Positions 30,237-39,885 of a stretch of DNA of 64,000 nucleotides are shown one piece after another; positions within the stretch are counted from its first letter, which is position 1, and each line of letters begins with the position of its first letter. The notes below the pieces were generated by a model. It made no database searches. It was not told the DNA's origin and worked only from the letters and a program-made list of their open reading frames with translations. The DNA is from Phycisphaerales bacterium Planc_01 (GTDB lineage Bacteria > Planctomycetota > Phycisphaerae > Sedimentisphaerales > Anaerobacaceae): assembly GCA_001603075.1 (NCBI GenBank), contig LVBB01000047.1, positions 1 through 64,000 of the forward strand. The letters are read 5' to 3'. A program made the translations under genes and the position numbers.

Positions 30237-31083
30237 TCAGTAGTCCTTGAACCGGCGCAGCCAGGCGGGCCAGTCTTCGGGCGTGACGCCGCCGGCCTTC
30301 GTCCAGGGTCCGGCGGTGTCGAAGCCCTGGTGCCATCGCAGCGTCCAGAGCTCCTTGACGCCCACCTTGCGGACCGCGCCATCGACGAACAGCATGTTGA
30401 GACCTCCCTCGTGGCGGTCGATCACGACCGGCGCCGAGAAGACATACAGATGGGTTCCCATTTCAAAATCCGCGTACGGGGGCGGCCCGTCGACGATCGC
30501 GTCCCGCAAAGCGGCGTAACTGAGGCGGGAATCGAAGAAGGCCGGAAGGGCGGCCGGTCTCACCTTGCCCAGTGGCTGGTAGTCGTATTCCAGGCACCGA
30601 TTCAGCGCGTAGCTGCCGATGTACGTGTAGTCTGACTTGCGCAGCAGTTCGATGTCGGCCCGCCAGGTCGACTCGAAGCGCCAGGCGAGAAACGTGGCGC
30701 CTCCCGTAACATCCGAGCCGCGCGTGCCCTCGGCCTCGGGCGGGGCGGGCTTGGCGGCGGACGGGCACATCATCGCGTCGCGGAGGTCGGTTCCGCTGTA
30801 CACCTCCATGTGGACAGGCCAGGACACGTGCTGGAGTTTCCGTTCTCGGGCTTGCTCATCCCATTCGTAGAGGATGCCGTCGGGATAGCGTCCGTCGTTG
30901 TCGTTCTGATAGGCCGCGAACATCAGCGCCCAGCCGTGCTGGCGGCTCTGGCAAACTACCGCCTGCGCCTGCTTCCGCGCCCGCGACAGGGCCGGCATCA
31001 GCAGCGCCATCAGCAGCGCGACGATCGAGATCACCACCAGCAGCTCGATCAGTGTGAAGGCTTGCCGATTGATTATTGATGAT
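30237..31083 (-). CDS. Type II secretion pseudopilin-like protein; start codon unclear
   Basis: QAFTLIELLVVISIVALLMALLMPALSRARKQAQ; C-terminal GGLNMLFVDGAVRKVG. Confidence 0.8.
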
Positions 31084-31172
31084 TGACTATTGATGATTGG
31101 ATCGGCGTGATGACTGACATGGAACAGCCTCGTCCGGCAGTCTCCATTGCCCCGAGCGCGGCTGAGCCCTTT

Positions 31173-31336
31173 TTTGTCACCTTGAGCGAAGCGCAGCGAA
31201 GTCGAAAGGTCTGGCCATAGCTGAGACATGCGCTCCGTTCGCGGCCAGATCCCTTCGGCAGGCTCAGGGCAGCGTCCTCGACTGCGCTCGGAATGACAAA
31301 GTCGTGGGTCTGCGCGCTTCCCGCTTCGAATGACAG
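31173..31336. repeat. TTGTCA...TGACAA palindromic element
   Basis: ttgtcaccttgagcgaagcg...actgcgctcggaatgacaaag. Confidence 0.85.
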
Positions 31337-31353
31337 AATCGCAAGCGTTCATC

Positions 31354-31388
31354 TCAGTAGTCCTTGAACCGGCGCAGCCAGGCGGGCC
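31354..31388 (-). repeat. 35-bp copy of the 3' end of the pseudopilin gene (30237-30271)
   Basis: tcagtagtccttgaaccggcgcagccaggcgggcc identical at both sites. Confidence 0.9.
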
Positions 31389-31434
31389 CGCATCTCTGCA
31401 AGCCGCCCGGCTGTTTCGGGTGGGACGATTCACG

Positions 31435-31794
31435 CTACCGGGCGCGGAAGGGTCCCGTCTCTTCGATGACGACCCGGTAGCCGTCCACGGTTGAGGGGAT
31501 CCGGTCGCGCAGGGCCTCGGCCCTCTTCGACGAGAAGACCTTGATGCAGGGCTCGCCGTCGCAGAGCCCGATCCCCGTGCCCTCCACGCCGTCAATCGCC
31601 ATCCAGGCGTCCGTGTGTTGCTCTTGAACCTGCTCGATGGTCTTAGCGGGTTTGTCGGGATCGCTTGCCATAGACGCACAGCCTTCCATACCAACCGCGG
31701 CAAGTAGGACAACCGACAGCAGGACCCGGCGCCGTCGGCAAGACGATGGCCCAGCCAAGCCCGGTGCCTGCCCACTGGCTGCAGGCGAGTTCAT
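31435..31794 (-). CDS. Small secreted protein equivalent to the N-terminal domain of the neighbouring protease
   Basis: IEQVQEQHTDAWMAIDGVEGTGIGLCDGEPCIKVF...IPSTVDGYRVVIEETGPFRAR. Confidence 0.65.
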   Translation of the reverse strand: MNSPAASGQAPGLAGPSSCRRRRVLLSVVLLAAVGMEGCASMASDPDKPAKTIEQVQEQHTDAWMAIDGVEGTGIGLCDGEPCIKVFSSKRAEALRDRIPSTVDGYRVVIEETGPFRAR

Positions 31795-31806
31795 CTTCGT
31801 TTGCGA

Positions 31807-33369
31807 CTATGGCATCTCGTAGGTGATCGATTCGTTCACACCGGTGACTTCGTAGCCATCCACAGAGCTGACGGCCAGGTTGAACGCCACCGAGCTCTTT
31901 GTCTTGATCTCGGGCGAGTACAGGGCAACCTCGCCACTGGCGTCTGTGTAGCCCGAAGACTCGCCCGTGACCGCGCCACTCCAATCGGCGGTCACAAACG
32001 CTTCCGGCGCAGCGTATGTGCCATCCGTCACGGACACTATCGCATAGGCGCGGACGAATGCATTCTTCCCGGCGTATCGCACGATTGTCCCCCACCCGAC
32101 GATCGCGACATCGTATGTGACCTCCTGTTGCTCGGCAACCGTAATCGGTTTCGAAGCGGTATCCTTCGCTCCGTCATTATCGGTCACGGTCAGGGATACG
32201 CTATAGGTTCCGCCCGCCGCGTACGTGTAAGTGGGGTTCTGCTCTGTGGACGTTCCGCCATCACCAAAGGTCCAAGCCCAGCCGACTACACTCCCATCCG
32301 AATCAGTGCTCGCATCGGTGAACGTTACTGTCAGACCATCGCGATCATACGTGAAATTCGCCACAGGCGGCTGATTCTCCGACGGCGGATCTTCCGAGCT
32401 GGCATCGACAGCCACGCCGAACGTGCTGAGAACCACACCGATTGGATTGGCGATGGTATACAATGTACTGCCGGCAAAGAGCAGGCCGACGGGGTTGTTT
32501 CCGCTCTCGGTCACGATCAGCGAACCCGAATCGCCGCCGGCGCTGAACCTGGCGGGGGAGATGATGATCTGGCCGACAAAGCGCGCGGTGCCGGAAGTGC
32601 CGTAACTGACGTTCACGGTCGCATTGAGGGCGTCAATCCTTCCGGCGGTAAGACCCGTTGTCCGCCCGTACTTCTTGACCCTCATACGCAATTGGGCCTC
32701 GGCGACGGTCGAACTGGGCGTCCCGTATCCGTCCGACGGAGTGGCCGTGCCGAGCGTGGCGGTCGAGCAGAGCGCGATGGCCGCATCGATGTAATTGGAA
32801 GTTCCGTCGAAATATATGGTCTTGAAAGCGGCCAGCTTGCCAATTTCATCGTCAAGTGTCCCGCCGTCATAGGTCCCCGGTTGGATCACAACATCGTCAA
32901 TCTGCGCGCTGTTGCTGTTGGCATAGACGTGGTTGTTGCTCAGGGCGTAGATATCTGTGCCATCGGTCACTCGGCACCCGATCGTGCCGGCGGTGATCAT
33001 CGGATGGCCGGTGGAGACGCCGATCGGGACCGGGCGATCAAATCGGGCGGTGGGATCGGCTCGGGCGACGAACTGCCCGCTGATGACCGTCTCGACACGC
33101 ACGTTCTCGAGGGCTCTGGGGATGCCGGGGACATCCGACGACTCGGTGAAGACCTTGATCGCCAGTTCGCCGTCGTCGTTGTAGCCGATGCCGACTCCGA
33201 CGACACCGAGGCGGTCCATGAGCACATCGATGTGGCGCTGCTGGACTTCTTTGACTCGCTCAAACGCCTCATCGCTTCGGCCCTGGCCGGAGACCACCCC
33301 CGAAAATACGAGGATGCACAGTAGTGCCAGAGCGAACAGCAAACCCTGAACTACGTTTCGTCTCAACAT
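31807..33369 (-). CDS. Secreted trypsin-like serine protease with PKD domain
   Basis: YALSNNHVYA (His), FSAGGDSGSLIV (Ser), PPVANFTYDRDGLTVTFTDASTDSDGSVVGWAWTFGDGGTS (PKD). Confidence 0.75.
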   Translation of the reverse strand: MLRRNVVQGLLFALALLCILVFSGVVSGQGRSDEAFERVKEVQQRHIDVLMDRLGVVGVGIGYNDDGELAIKVFTESSDVPGIPRALENVRVETVISGQFVARADPTARFDRPVPIGVSTGHPMITAGTIGCRVTDGTDIYALSNNHVYANSNSAQIDDVVIQPGTYDGGTLDDEIGKLAAFKTIYFDGTSNYIDAAIALCSTATLGTATPSDGYGTPSSTVAEAQLRMRVKKYGRTTGLTAGRIDALNATVNVSYGTSGTARFVGQIIISPARFSAGGDSGSLIVTESGNNPVGLLFAGSTLYTIANPIGVVLSTFGVAVDASSEDPPSENQPPVANFTYDRDGLTVTFTDASTDSDGSVVGWAWTFGDGGTSTEQNPTYTYAAGGTYSVSLTVTDNDGAKDTASKPITVAEQQEVTYDVAIVGWGTIVRYAGKNAFVRAYAIVSVTDGTYAAPEAFVTADWSGAVTGESSGYTDASGEVALYSPEIKTKSSVAFNLAVSSVDGYEVTGVNESITYEMP

Positions 33370-33711
33370 GGTTCGACCCTTTCACAGAGGTGGGCGGTGG
33401 ATCCCTGCGGCACAAGTTGAGATAGCTGGGTGGTGATCGTGCGGGTTTCGCTTCCATGCACAGAGAAAAAAACCGACGGCCTTGTTGCCAAGGAGCCCGC
33501 ATTTGTCCGTACAGATGCGTATATTATACCCACTGGATCGACCGATTGCACAGCCGTGTGTACGATCTTTCTGAAATTCGCCTCTGGCGTTTGATTTGGC
33601 GAGGAAAAATGGGTATTCTATAGATTGGTGCTTTGTTGAAATTGGGGTTTCATGTGTTCAGGCTTCAAGCTGGACACGGGGAACATCGCGTTCGTTTTAA
33701 GGGGGTTTGTT

Positions 33712-34851
33712 ATGGCTGAAACACGCTTCAAATCACGCCGGATTCTGATGGTCGCGATGGCGGTTCTGCTGGGGCTGTGGGTCTCGGGGTCCTTCGCCCA
33801 GATCGACGAGGGCGAGCCGGAGGAGCCGACCACAACGGAGCCCATTGCGCCGCCATTCTTCATCACTGACCTGATCGACACCACGGACCTGACGCCGGAA
33901 AAGGTTGCCGAGATGCGCGAGGATGGCGCAGGGTGGGGCGAGATCCTGATCGCCACGCGTCTGGCCGAGCGGATCGCCGCCGAGCGGATCGCGGCGGCCG
34001 GCGACGAGCCGGACCCGGAGATCGACTTCTTTGGGGATGCCCTGGCCGATGTGCTGTTGGCGCGCCAGGAGGAGATGGGCTTTGGCGAGATCGCCCAGGC
34101 GAACGGCTTCACCGTCGGGGATGTGATGCGTCGCAACCAGCGTGGTCTCGTCGCCGAGGGGCGCAGCCGGCGCGGCGCCGACGACGAGGAGATCGAGGCG
34201 ACCGCGTCCGACCTCTCGCAGATGGACGAGTCCAACGGCGCGCCGCAGAATATGGAGCCGCCGTTCTTCATCGCCGATCTGGGCCTGACCGATGTCGAGA
34301 TCGAACAGATGCGGGCCGACGGGGCCGGGTGGGGTGAGATCCTGATCGCCACGCGTCTGGCCGAGCGGGTCGCCGAGAGAATGGCCGCTGAGAGCGAGGA
34401 CCCGGATTTTGACATCGACGCCGCTTTTGCCGAGGCCCTGTCGGGCGTTCTGGACGAGAGAGCCGAGGGCATGGGCTTTGGCGAGATCGCCCAGGCGAAC
34501 GGCTTGACCGTCGGGGATGTGATGCGTCGCAACCAGCGCGGTCAGGCCCGGCGGACCGGCGAAGGGATCGAGGCCAGGAACGCCGCGCAGGCCAAGGAGA
34601 AGAAGCAGGGCTTCTTCGCCCGGCTGGGCAACGCATTCGGCTTCGGCAAGGCCGACCGCCCCGAACCGCCCGGAGCCGCCAGAAGCCTCCAGGCCCGCGA
34701 GCGCATCGAGCGGACGGAACGGCCCGATCGGCCCGACAGACCCGATCGACCGGATCGGCCCGAAAAAGTGGAGAAGCCCGAGCGTCCCGAACGACCGGAT
34801 CGGCCTGAACGACCCGAGAAGCCCGAGGTGGCAAGAGGGCGTCCCTGGTGA
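33712..34851 (+). CDS. Secreted protein with tandemly duplicated domain and (R/K)P(D/E) low-complexity tail
   Basis: DGAGWGEILIATRLAER twice; GFGEIAQANGxTVGDVMRRNQRG twice; RPDRPDRPDRPEKVEKPERPERPDRPERPEKPE. Confidence 0.75.
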   Translation: MAETRFKSRRILMVAMAVLLGLWVSGSFAQIDEGEPEEPTTTEPIAPPFFITDLIDTTDLTPEKVAEMREDGAGWGEILIATRLAERIAAERIAAAGDEPDPEIDFFGDALADVLLARQEEMGFGEIAQANGFTVGDVMRRNQRGLVAEGRSRRGADDEEIEATASDLSQMDESNGAPQNMEPPFFIADLGLTDVEIEQMRADGAGWGEILIATRLAERVAERMAAESEDPDFDIDAAFAEALSGVLDERAEGMGFGEIAQANGLTVGDVMRRNQRGQARRTGEGIEARNAAQAKEKKQGFFARLGNAFGFGKADRPEPPGAARSLQARERIERTERPDRPDRPDRPDRPEKVEKPERPERPDRPERPEKPEVARGRPW

Positions 34852-35633
34852 TGGTGAAGGTCCGAGCGATTGCCTTAGCTTTTCTGGCGGCGGTTGCCAC
34901 AGCGAACGCAGGCTCCGCGCCGCTTGACGGTGGGCCGTCGCGACCGCAGTGGCAATACGGCCTGTCCGGCTCCTACCTGAGAGGCGACTACGGCCGGGAC
35001 AACACCACCGAGATTTACTACTTCGCCGCGACGGTCAAACGCTACCTCGACTGGGGCGACCTGACGCTGACGGTGCCGTATCTGGATATCTCCGAGGGGG
35101 CGACCTTCATCGACGGCGCCGAGCCTCTCGCGAGCGCTCGCGGCGGATCGGGCTTGGGCGATATCATTCTCAAGGGCCGCTATTACGCCCTCGCCCAGGA
35201 CGGCTTGCTGCCCTTTATCGATCTGGTCGCCGGCGTCAAGCTGCCCACGGCCGATGAGGACAAAGGCCTGGGAACGGGAGAGGCCGACTTCACGTTCATG
35301 GCCGAATTCGCGCGGAAGCTGGAGCAGACGCCGTGGATCGTCCTGGGCGAGCTGGGCTACACGTTTGTTGGCGAGCCGTCCGGCTATGACGCAGACAACC
35401 GCTGGCTCTACAGCATCGGGCTGGCCTACGAGCTCGACGCCAAGACCACGCTCAGCGGCTACCTCGACGGGCGGACCGCGATTTTCGACGGCAACGACGA
35501 CCCGCTCTCGATCCTGCTGATCGCCCAGTACAAGCTTCGTCCCGACCTGCACTTCGACGGCATGGTGGAGTTCGGCCTCAACGACGGGGCCCCCGATGTC
35601 GGCATCACGTTCGGCGTCCGCAAGCGCATGTAA
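34848..35633 (+). CDS. Outer-membrane transporter-like protein
   Basis: Signal peptide, alternating beta pattern, VELxxGVRKRM-like terminus. Confidence 0.6.
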   Translation: MMVKVRAIALAFLAAVATANAGSAPLDGGPSRPQWQYGLSGSYLRGDYGRDNTTEIYYFAATVKRYLDWGDLTLTVPYLDISEGATFIDGAEPLASARGGSGLGDIILKGRYYALAQDGLLPFIDLVAGVKLPTADEDKGLGTGEADFTFMAEFARKLEQTPWIVLGELGYTFVGEPSGYDADNRWLYSIGLAYELDAKTTLSGYLDGRTAIFDGNDDPLSILLIAQYKLRPDLHFDGMVEFGLNDGAPDVGITFGVRKRM

Positions 35634-35694
35634 CACGTCGGCGCGGTCGGGGTACGACCGGTGCAAATCATGCGGCAGAAGAAGAGAGACGGTC

Positions 35695-36054
35695 ATGGAC
35701 GACCGGGATATGAATGAGTTGTTTGCGGCGTTGGGCAGGTCTCGGTTTCGGGCGCGGTTTCGGCTGGGGGCGCGGGAGGCGGCGTATCTGCGGCAGCGGG
35801 GGATCGAGACGGTGCTCGTGCACGCGCGGCAGTTCGTCGAGAGCCGTCTGGCGGCCGCCGAGCCGGCCAACGACGGCAAGCAGACCCCGATGCGCAACCA
35901 TCCCGTCTTCATCGCCCAGCACGCCACCGCCACGTGTTGTCGGGGCTGCCTGGAAAGATGGCACGGGATCGCCAGGGGCCGTGCGCTGACGGCCGAGGAG
36001 ATCGACCACATCGTCCGGGTGATCGAAGTGTGGTTAAGACGCCAGCCGATCTGA
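35695..36054 (+). CDS. DUF4186-like protein
   Basis: NDGKQTPMRNHPVFIAQHATATCCRGCLERWHGI. Confidence 0.8.
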   Translation: MDDRDMNELFAALGRSRFRARFRLGAREAAYLRQRGIETVLVHARQFVESRLAAAEPANDGKQTPMRNHPVFIAQHATATCCRGCLERWHGIARGRALTAEEIDHIVRVIEVWLRRQPI

Positions 36055-36169
36055 CCGATAAGACCGATAGCCGGACGGCGCGTTGCTATCGTCCGAAAAA
36101 GCATTGTGATTTCGGGTCCGGCGGCCTATACTGTCGCCGCCGAAAGCAGGTTATGGTCAGAGGTTAGAT

Positions 36170-37144
36170 ATGGTGGAACGGATTCCGAAAATCATCGTGG
36201 TCGGCAGCACGTACATCGATATGGCCTTCCGGTGTGCCAAGATCCCCTCGGCAGGCCAGATGGTCAGCGGGTCGGCCCTGTCCTATTCGCTCGCCGGGCC
36301 CGGACCGCTCGAAGCGGTGCAGGCGGCGCTGTGCGGTTGCGGCGTGCATCTGATCAGCAAGGTCGGCGGCGATGCGTTCGGCGCGATGGCCAAGAAGAGC
36401 CTGACCGACTACAAGGTGAACGTCGATCACGTCCATACCGCCGAGGCCAAGTACACCGGCGTCGTCGTCACCCACGTCAATGCCGAGGGCGAGAACGCCT
36501 GCTGCCATTACTCCGGGGCCAATTGCGCCCTGCTGCCGATGGACATCGAGATGGCCGAGGAGCTGATCGCCGACGCCGACGTCTGCCTGATCCACGGGTG
36601 CCTGCCGCAGGAGGCCATCGTCAAGGCGATGCGGTGCAGCGAGCTGCACGGCACGAAGGTCATCTTCAATCCGTCGCGGCCGACCGAGCAGGAGAGCCGT
36701 CACGGGCTGGACCTGCCGATCGAGTACTTCGACGCCGACATCCTGATCCCCAATCTCTACGAAGCGGCCGACATCACCGACCAGTCGGCCGCCAGCATCC
36801 GCACCGCCAAGATGATCGGTTCCGAGCTGGTTGCGCGCGGGGCGCGATGCGCGGTGATCACGATGGGTCGTCGCGGGGCAATGGTCGTCGATCGCAGCGG
36901 CGCCGACCACGTGCCGGCCTTTGAGGTCGATCTGGTGGACCACACCGGCAGCGGCGACGCGTTCGCCGGCGCTCTGGCAGCCTACTGCGCCGTCAAGGAC
37001 GACGTGCGCGAAGGGGTGACGTTCGCCTCGGCGGCAGGGGCCCTGGCGTGCACGAAGTTCGGCGGGATCGAGTCGCTGCCGAGCAAGGCCGACATCATCC
37101 AACTGCTCCAGCGCGAAGACATCGACCGGCTGCCGCGCCATTAG
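36170..37144 (+). CDS. PfkB-family carbohydrate kinase
   Basis: IIVVGSTYIDMAFRCAKIPSAGQM, VDLVDHTGSGDAFAGALAAY. Confidence 0.92.
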   Translation: MVERIPKIIVVGSTYIDMAFRCAKIPSAGQMVSGSALSYSLAGPGPLEAVQAALCGCGVHLISKVGGDAFGAMAKKSLTDYKVNVDHVHTAEAKYTGVVVTHVNAEGENACCHYSGANCALLPMDIEMAEELIADADVCLIHGCLPQEAIVKAMRCSELHGTKVIFNPSRPTEQESRHGLDLPIEYFDADILIPNLYEAADITDQSAASIRTAKMIGSELVARGARCAVITMGRRGAMVVDRSGADHVPAFEVDLVDHTGSGDAFAGALAAYCAVKDDVREGVTFASAAGALACTKFGGIESLPSKADIIQLLQREDIDRLPRH

Positions 37145-37989
37145 CGGGCGGCACTCTTGACGGACCTTCGGCGCACGAGGAGCACACCGGCGACAGCCGC
37201 TGCGACGGCGACAAGCGCCAGTGGGATCAGGGCCGATCCGGCGTGTTCATCGTGGTCGTGGTCGCGCGCTGGGTGATCCGGCAGGGGCCGCTCGGCGACC
37301 GCCTCGATGCCGAACGCCGTCAGCACGCTCGATGCCTCGTAGGCCGGACGCGACCATGTGAGGAACTTGACCGGCTCTCGGCGGTACGTCTCCTTGACCA
37401 GGCCGTTGGCACTGTGATGGAACCAGCGATGCCGCTCCTCGCTGAAGGGGACCTTGGCGATCTTGAGGTCGAGCGTCGCGCTGGTGGTCGTGCGGTAGCG
37501 TCGGCACGCCTCGAATGTGCCGGCGTCGGTGGCGATGGTTTCGTCGCCCAGCCGCTCGATCTCCAGTCGCATCGGCATGCTGAACGCGGGCGAATCCATG
37601 TGCAGCGTCGTCTCGATTGTCACGCTCTGCCCGACCGCCAGTTCGGGCGCCTCGTAGGGAACGGGCGGGTCGTAACGCAGCAGTCCCGGCGGCCCGTCTT
37701 TGCTGTCGACTTCGATGGCGACGACCATCCGGTTGGGATCGACCCGAAGCCGACCCGCCGGATCGGAACTTTTGGTGTAGCGCTCTTCGATGATCCAGCA
37801 GCCGTCGTTGGGGTCGTGGCGAATTACCTGAGCGATTCGCCGGCCGTCGATCGGCTCGCCCTCGAAGCTGCCGGGTTTGGGGCCGCTGTGCTGATAAACC
37901 CATCGCTGGCCGACTTCGTACGCCCCGTGGCCCGCCGGCGCCATCGCAGCGCACAGCAGAATCGACATCGCCCGCATCGAACGCGACAT
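37141..37989 (-). CDS. Secreted/anchored hypothetical protein with C-terminal TM
   Basis: Signal peptide; C-terminal ALIPLALVAVAAAVAGVLLVRRRS. Confidence 0.65.
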   Translation of the reverse strand: MSRSMRAMSILLCAAMAPAGHGAYEVGQRWVYQHSGPKPGSFEGEPIDGRRIAQVIRHDPNDGCWIIEERYTKSSDPAGRLRVDPNRMVVAIEVDSKDGPPGLLRYDPPVPYEAPELAVGQSVTIETTLHMDSPAFSMPMRLEIERLGDETIATDAGTFEACRRYRTTTSATLDLKIAKVPFSEERHRWFHHSANGLVKETYRREPVKFLTWSRPAYEASSVLTAFGIEAVAERPLPDHPARDHDHDEHAGSALIPLALVAVAAAVAGVLLVRRRSVKSAAR

Positions 37990-38021
37990 GTGCAATCCTC
38001 CCAAGAGGCCCGCGTGTCCTG

Positions 38022-39776
38022 CTATCGCAGTATGGTGATTCCCTTCGGCGCGTCGATCTTCGTTTCGATCGTGCCGTCGGCCTTCTTCTCGTGGCGAACT
38101 TTGATGACGCCTCTGGTCGTGGGGAACGTCCCTTCGGCCCAGTCGAGGTCGGCCAGGTGCGGCTGGATCCGCACGACTGTGCCGCCGGGCTCCGCGATCC
38201 GCACGCCGAGCACGTGCTCGCTGAGCCACGCGGTCGGGCCCGACGCCCAGCCGTGGCAGAGGCTGTGCCGAAAGCCCACGTAGCAGTAGTTGCCGAAATC
38301 GCCGTGGATGTCCTTCTTGCCTTCGGGCACCAGCTCGTCGATCCGTCCGGCGTTTTGCGTCCATTGCAGATCGAAATCCTCCCAGAACGTCGTCGCGCCC
38401 AGATCGAGCATCGCGCCCCAGTATTGGCGGATCACGTCGATCGCGCCCTGGTAATCGCCTGCCATCGCGCGGGCCTGAAGGACGTAATAGCCGTAGAACG
38501 TGCTCATCCGCTGCGGCCCATCGACCGCCAGCACCTCGCGATTGAGCTTGCCCGCGTCGGCCAGGCCCGCCAGCGCCATCAGCGCCGCCGCCTGCTTGCT
38601 GTCGGCCGGGTCGGGCGTGTGCTTGAGGAGCTTTTCGACGCTGTCGAGGCATTGGGCCCGCGTCGCCGGCTCATCGAGCACGTCACACAATTCGGCGCCC
38701 GCCCGCAGCGTCATCACCAGAAGCGAGTGCAGGCCCGCGTGGATCGCCGCTTTGTTCTCGCTGCTGGGCCAGTCGAGGAAGCGGTGCGCCGGCAGCGTCT
38801 CGCGATTGTCGGGCCCGACGCAGGCGGCCAGTTGCGCCAGCAGACCGGTCAGGTACGTCCGCTGCTGTCGCAGATAGGCGACGTCGCCGGTGTAGTGATG
38901 CCAGGCGTGGTGCAGCAGCACCCACCACATCGAGTAGGAGCTGATCCCGTTCATCCATCGGGGCAGCGGCGTCTCGTCGCGGACCAGATCGAGGCTGGCC
39001 GGCACGATCGCGTCGGCGCCGAAGACGGCGAAGATCGTCTCGGTCTCGGGGTGCATATCGCCCACCCAGACGAGCCGGTCGCGCTTGATGCCGTCCCAGA
39101 GGTAGTCCTGCATGTTCAGGTGCACGGTGTAGGCGCCCGTCTGCCAGATGCGATTGAGCCGCTCGTCGCTGCAACGGAACGAGCCGAGATAGTCGAGATC
39201 GCGATAGAGGAACACCGCGCGGACGCTCTTGAGCTGCACGAAGCTGTCGTCGTCGGCCAGGTCGATCCGCACGAAGCGAAAGCCCGTGTTGCCGATCTCG
39301 GCCGTCCCCAGCCAGGGGACCAGCGTGGTCTGGTCGCGGATCGCGTGGTCGTTGGTGGCGTTCTGCTCGCCGCCGAGGTCGGCCATCGCCTCGCTGGCCG
39401 ATTCGCCGAATCGCACGCGCAGCCGGACGGGCTTGTTGTCCTTGCTGTTCCAGGCCATGATCTGCACGCCGCCGTTGAGCTCGACGCCGAAGTCCAGCAG
39501 GATCGCCGCAGCGCCCTTGCGGCTGTCCAGTACGCACGGGTTCGACGCGTCGAGCGTGATCTGGCCCGACCGCTTCTGCAGAAGCGCCCCGGCGTTCTCG
39601 ACCGCGCCGCCACTGTGCCAGACGACGCGCACCGGCGTGACGAACGTCCGCACGCGCGAATCGCGCACCGCCCGCGCCTGCACATCCGCCACCGGCCCCG
39701 GCAACCCCGCCGCCACCGTCGCACCAACCATCACCCACCCCGCCACCAAACCAACCACCCGTCTGCACCGCATCAT
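38022..39776 (-). CDS. Alpha-L-rhamnosidase-like glycoside hydrolase
   Basis: LWDGIKRDRLVWVGDMHPE..., CHGWASGPTAWLSEHVLGV. Confidence 0.8.
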   Translation of the reverse strand: MMRCRRVVGLVAGWVMVGATVAAGLPGPVADVQARAVRDSRVRTFVTPVRVVWHSGGAVENAGALLQKRSGQITLDASNPCVLDSRKGAAAILLDFGVELNGGVQIMAWNSKDNKPVRLRVRFGESASEAMADLGGEQNATNDHAIRDQTTLVPWLGTAEIGNTGFRFVRIDLADDDSFVQLKSVRAVFLYRDLDYLGSFRCSDERLNRIWQTGAYTVHLNMQDYLWDGIKRDRLVWVGDMHPETETIFAVFGADAIVPASLDLVRDETPLPRWMNGISSYSMWWVLLHHAWHHYTGDVAYLRQQRTYLTGLLAQLAACVGPDNRETLPAHRFLDWPSSENKAAIHAGLHSLLVMTLRAGAELCDVLDEPATRAQCLDSVEKLLKHTPDPADSKQAAALMALAGLADAGKLNREVLAVDGPQRMSTFYGYYVLQARAMAGDYQGAIDVIRQYWGAMLDLGATTFWEDFDLQWTQNAGRIDELVPEGKKDIHGDFGNYCYVGFRHSLCHGWASGPTAWLSEHVLGVRIAEPGGTVVRIQPHLADLDWAEGTFPTTRGVIKVRHEKKADGTIETKIDAPKGITILR

Positions 39777-39885
39777 CAAAACCTCCGAAAGAGCCTTCGT
39801 TGCTGACTCCCATGTCATAACAAAGGACCACCGCATTGTCCACCACGATCGCGTACCCGCTCATACACGGCGCACAGTCCATTCG

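Noticed and set aside
34268-34900. Minus-strand Arg/Pro-rich ORF
   Set aside because: Shadow of the RPDRPD-encoding repeat on the plus strand.
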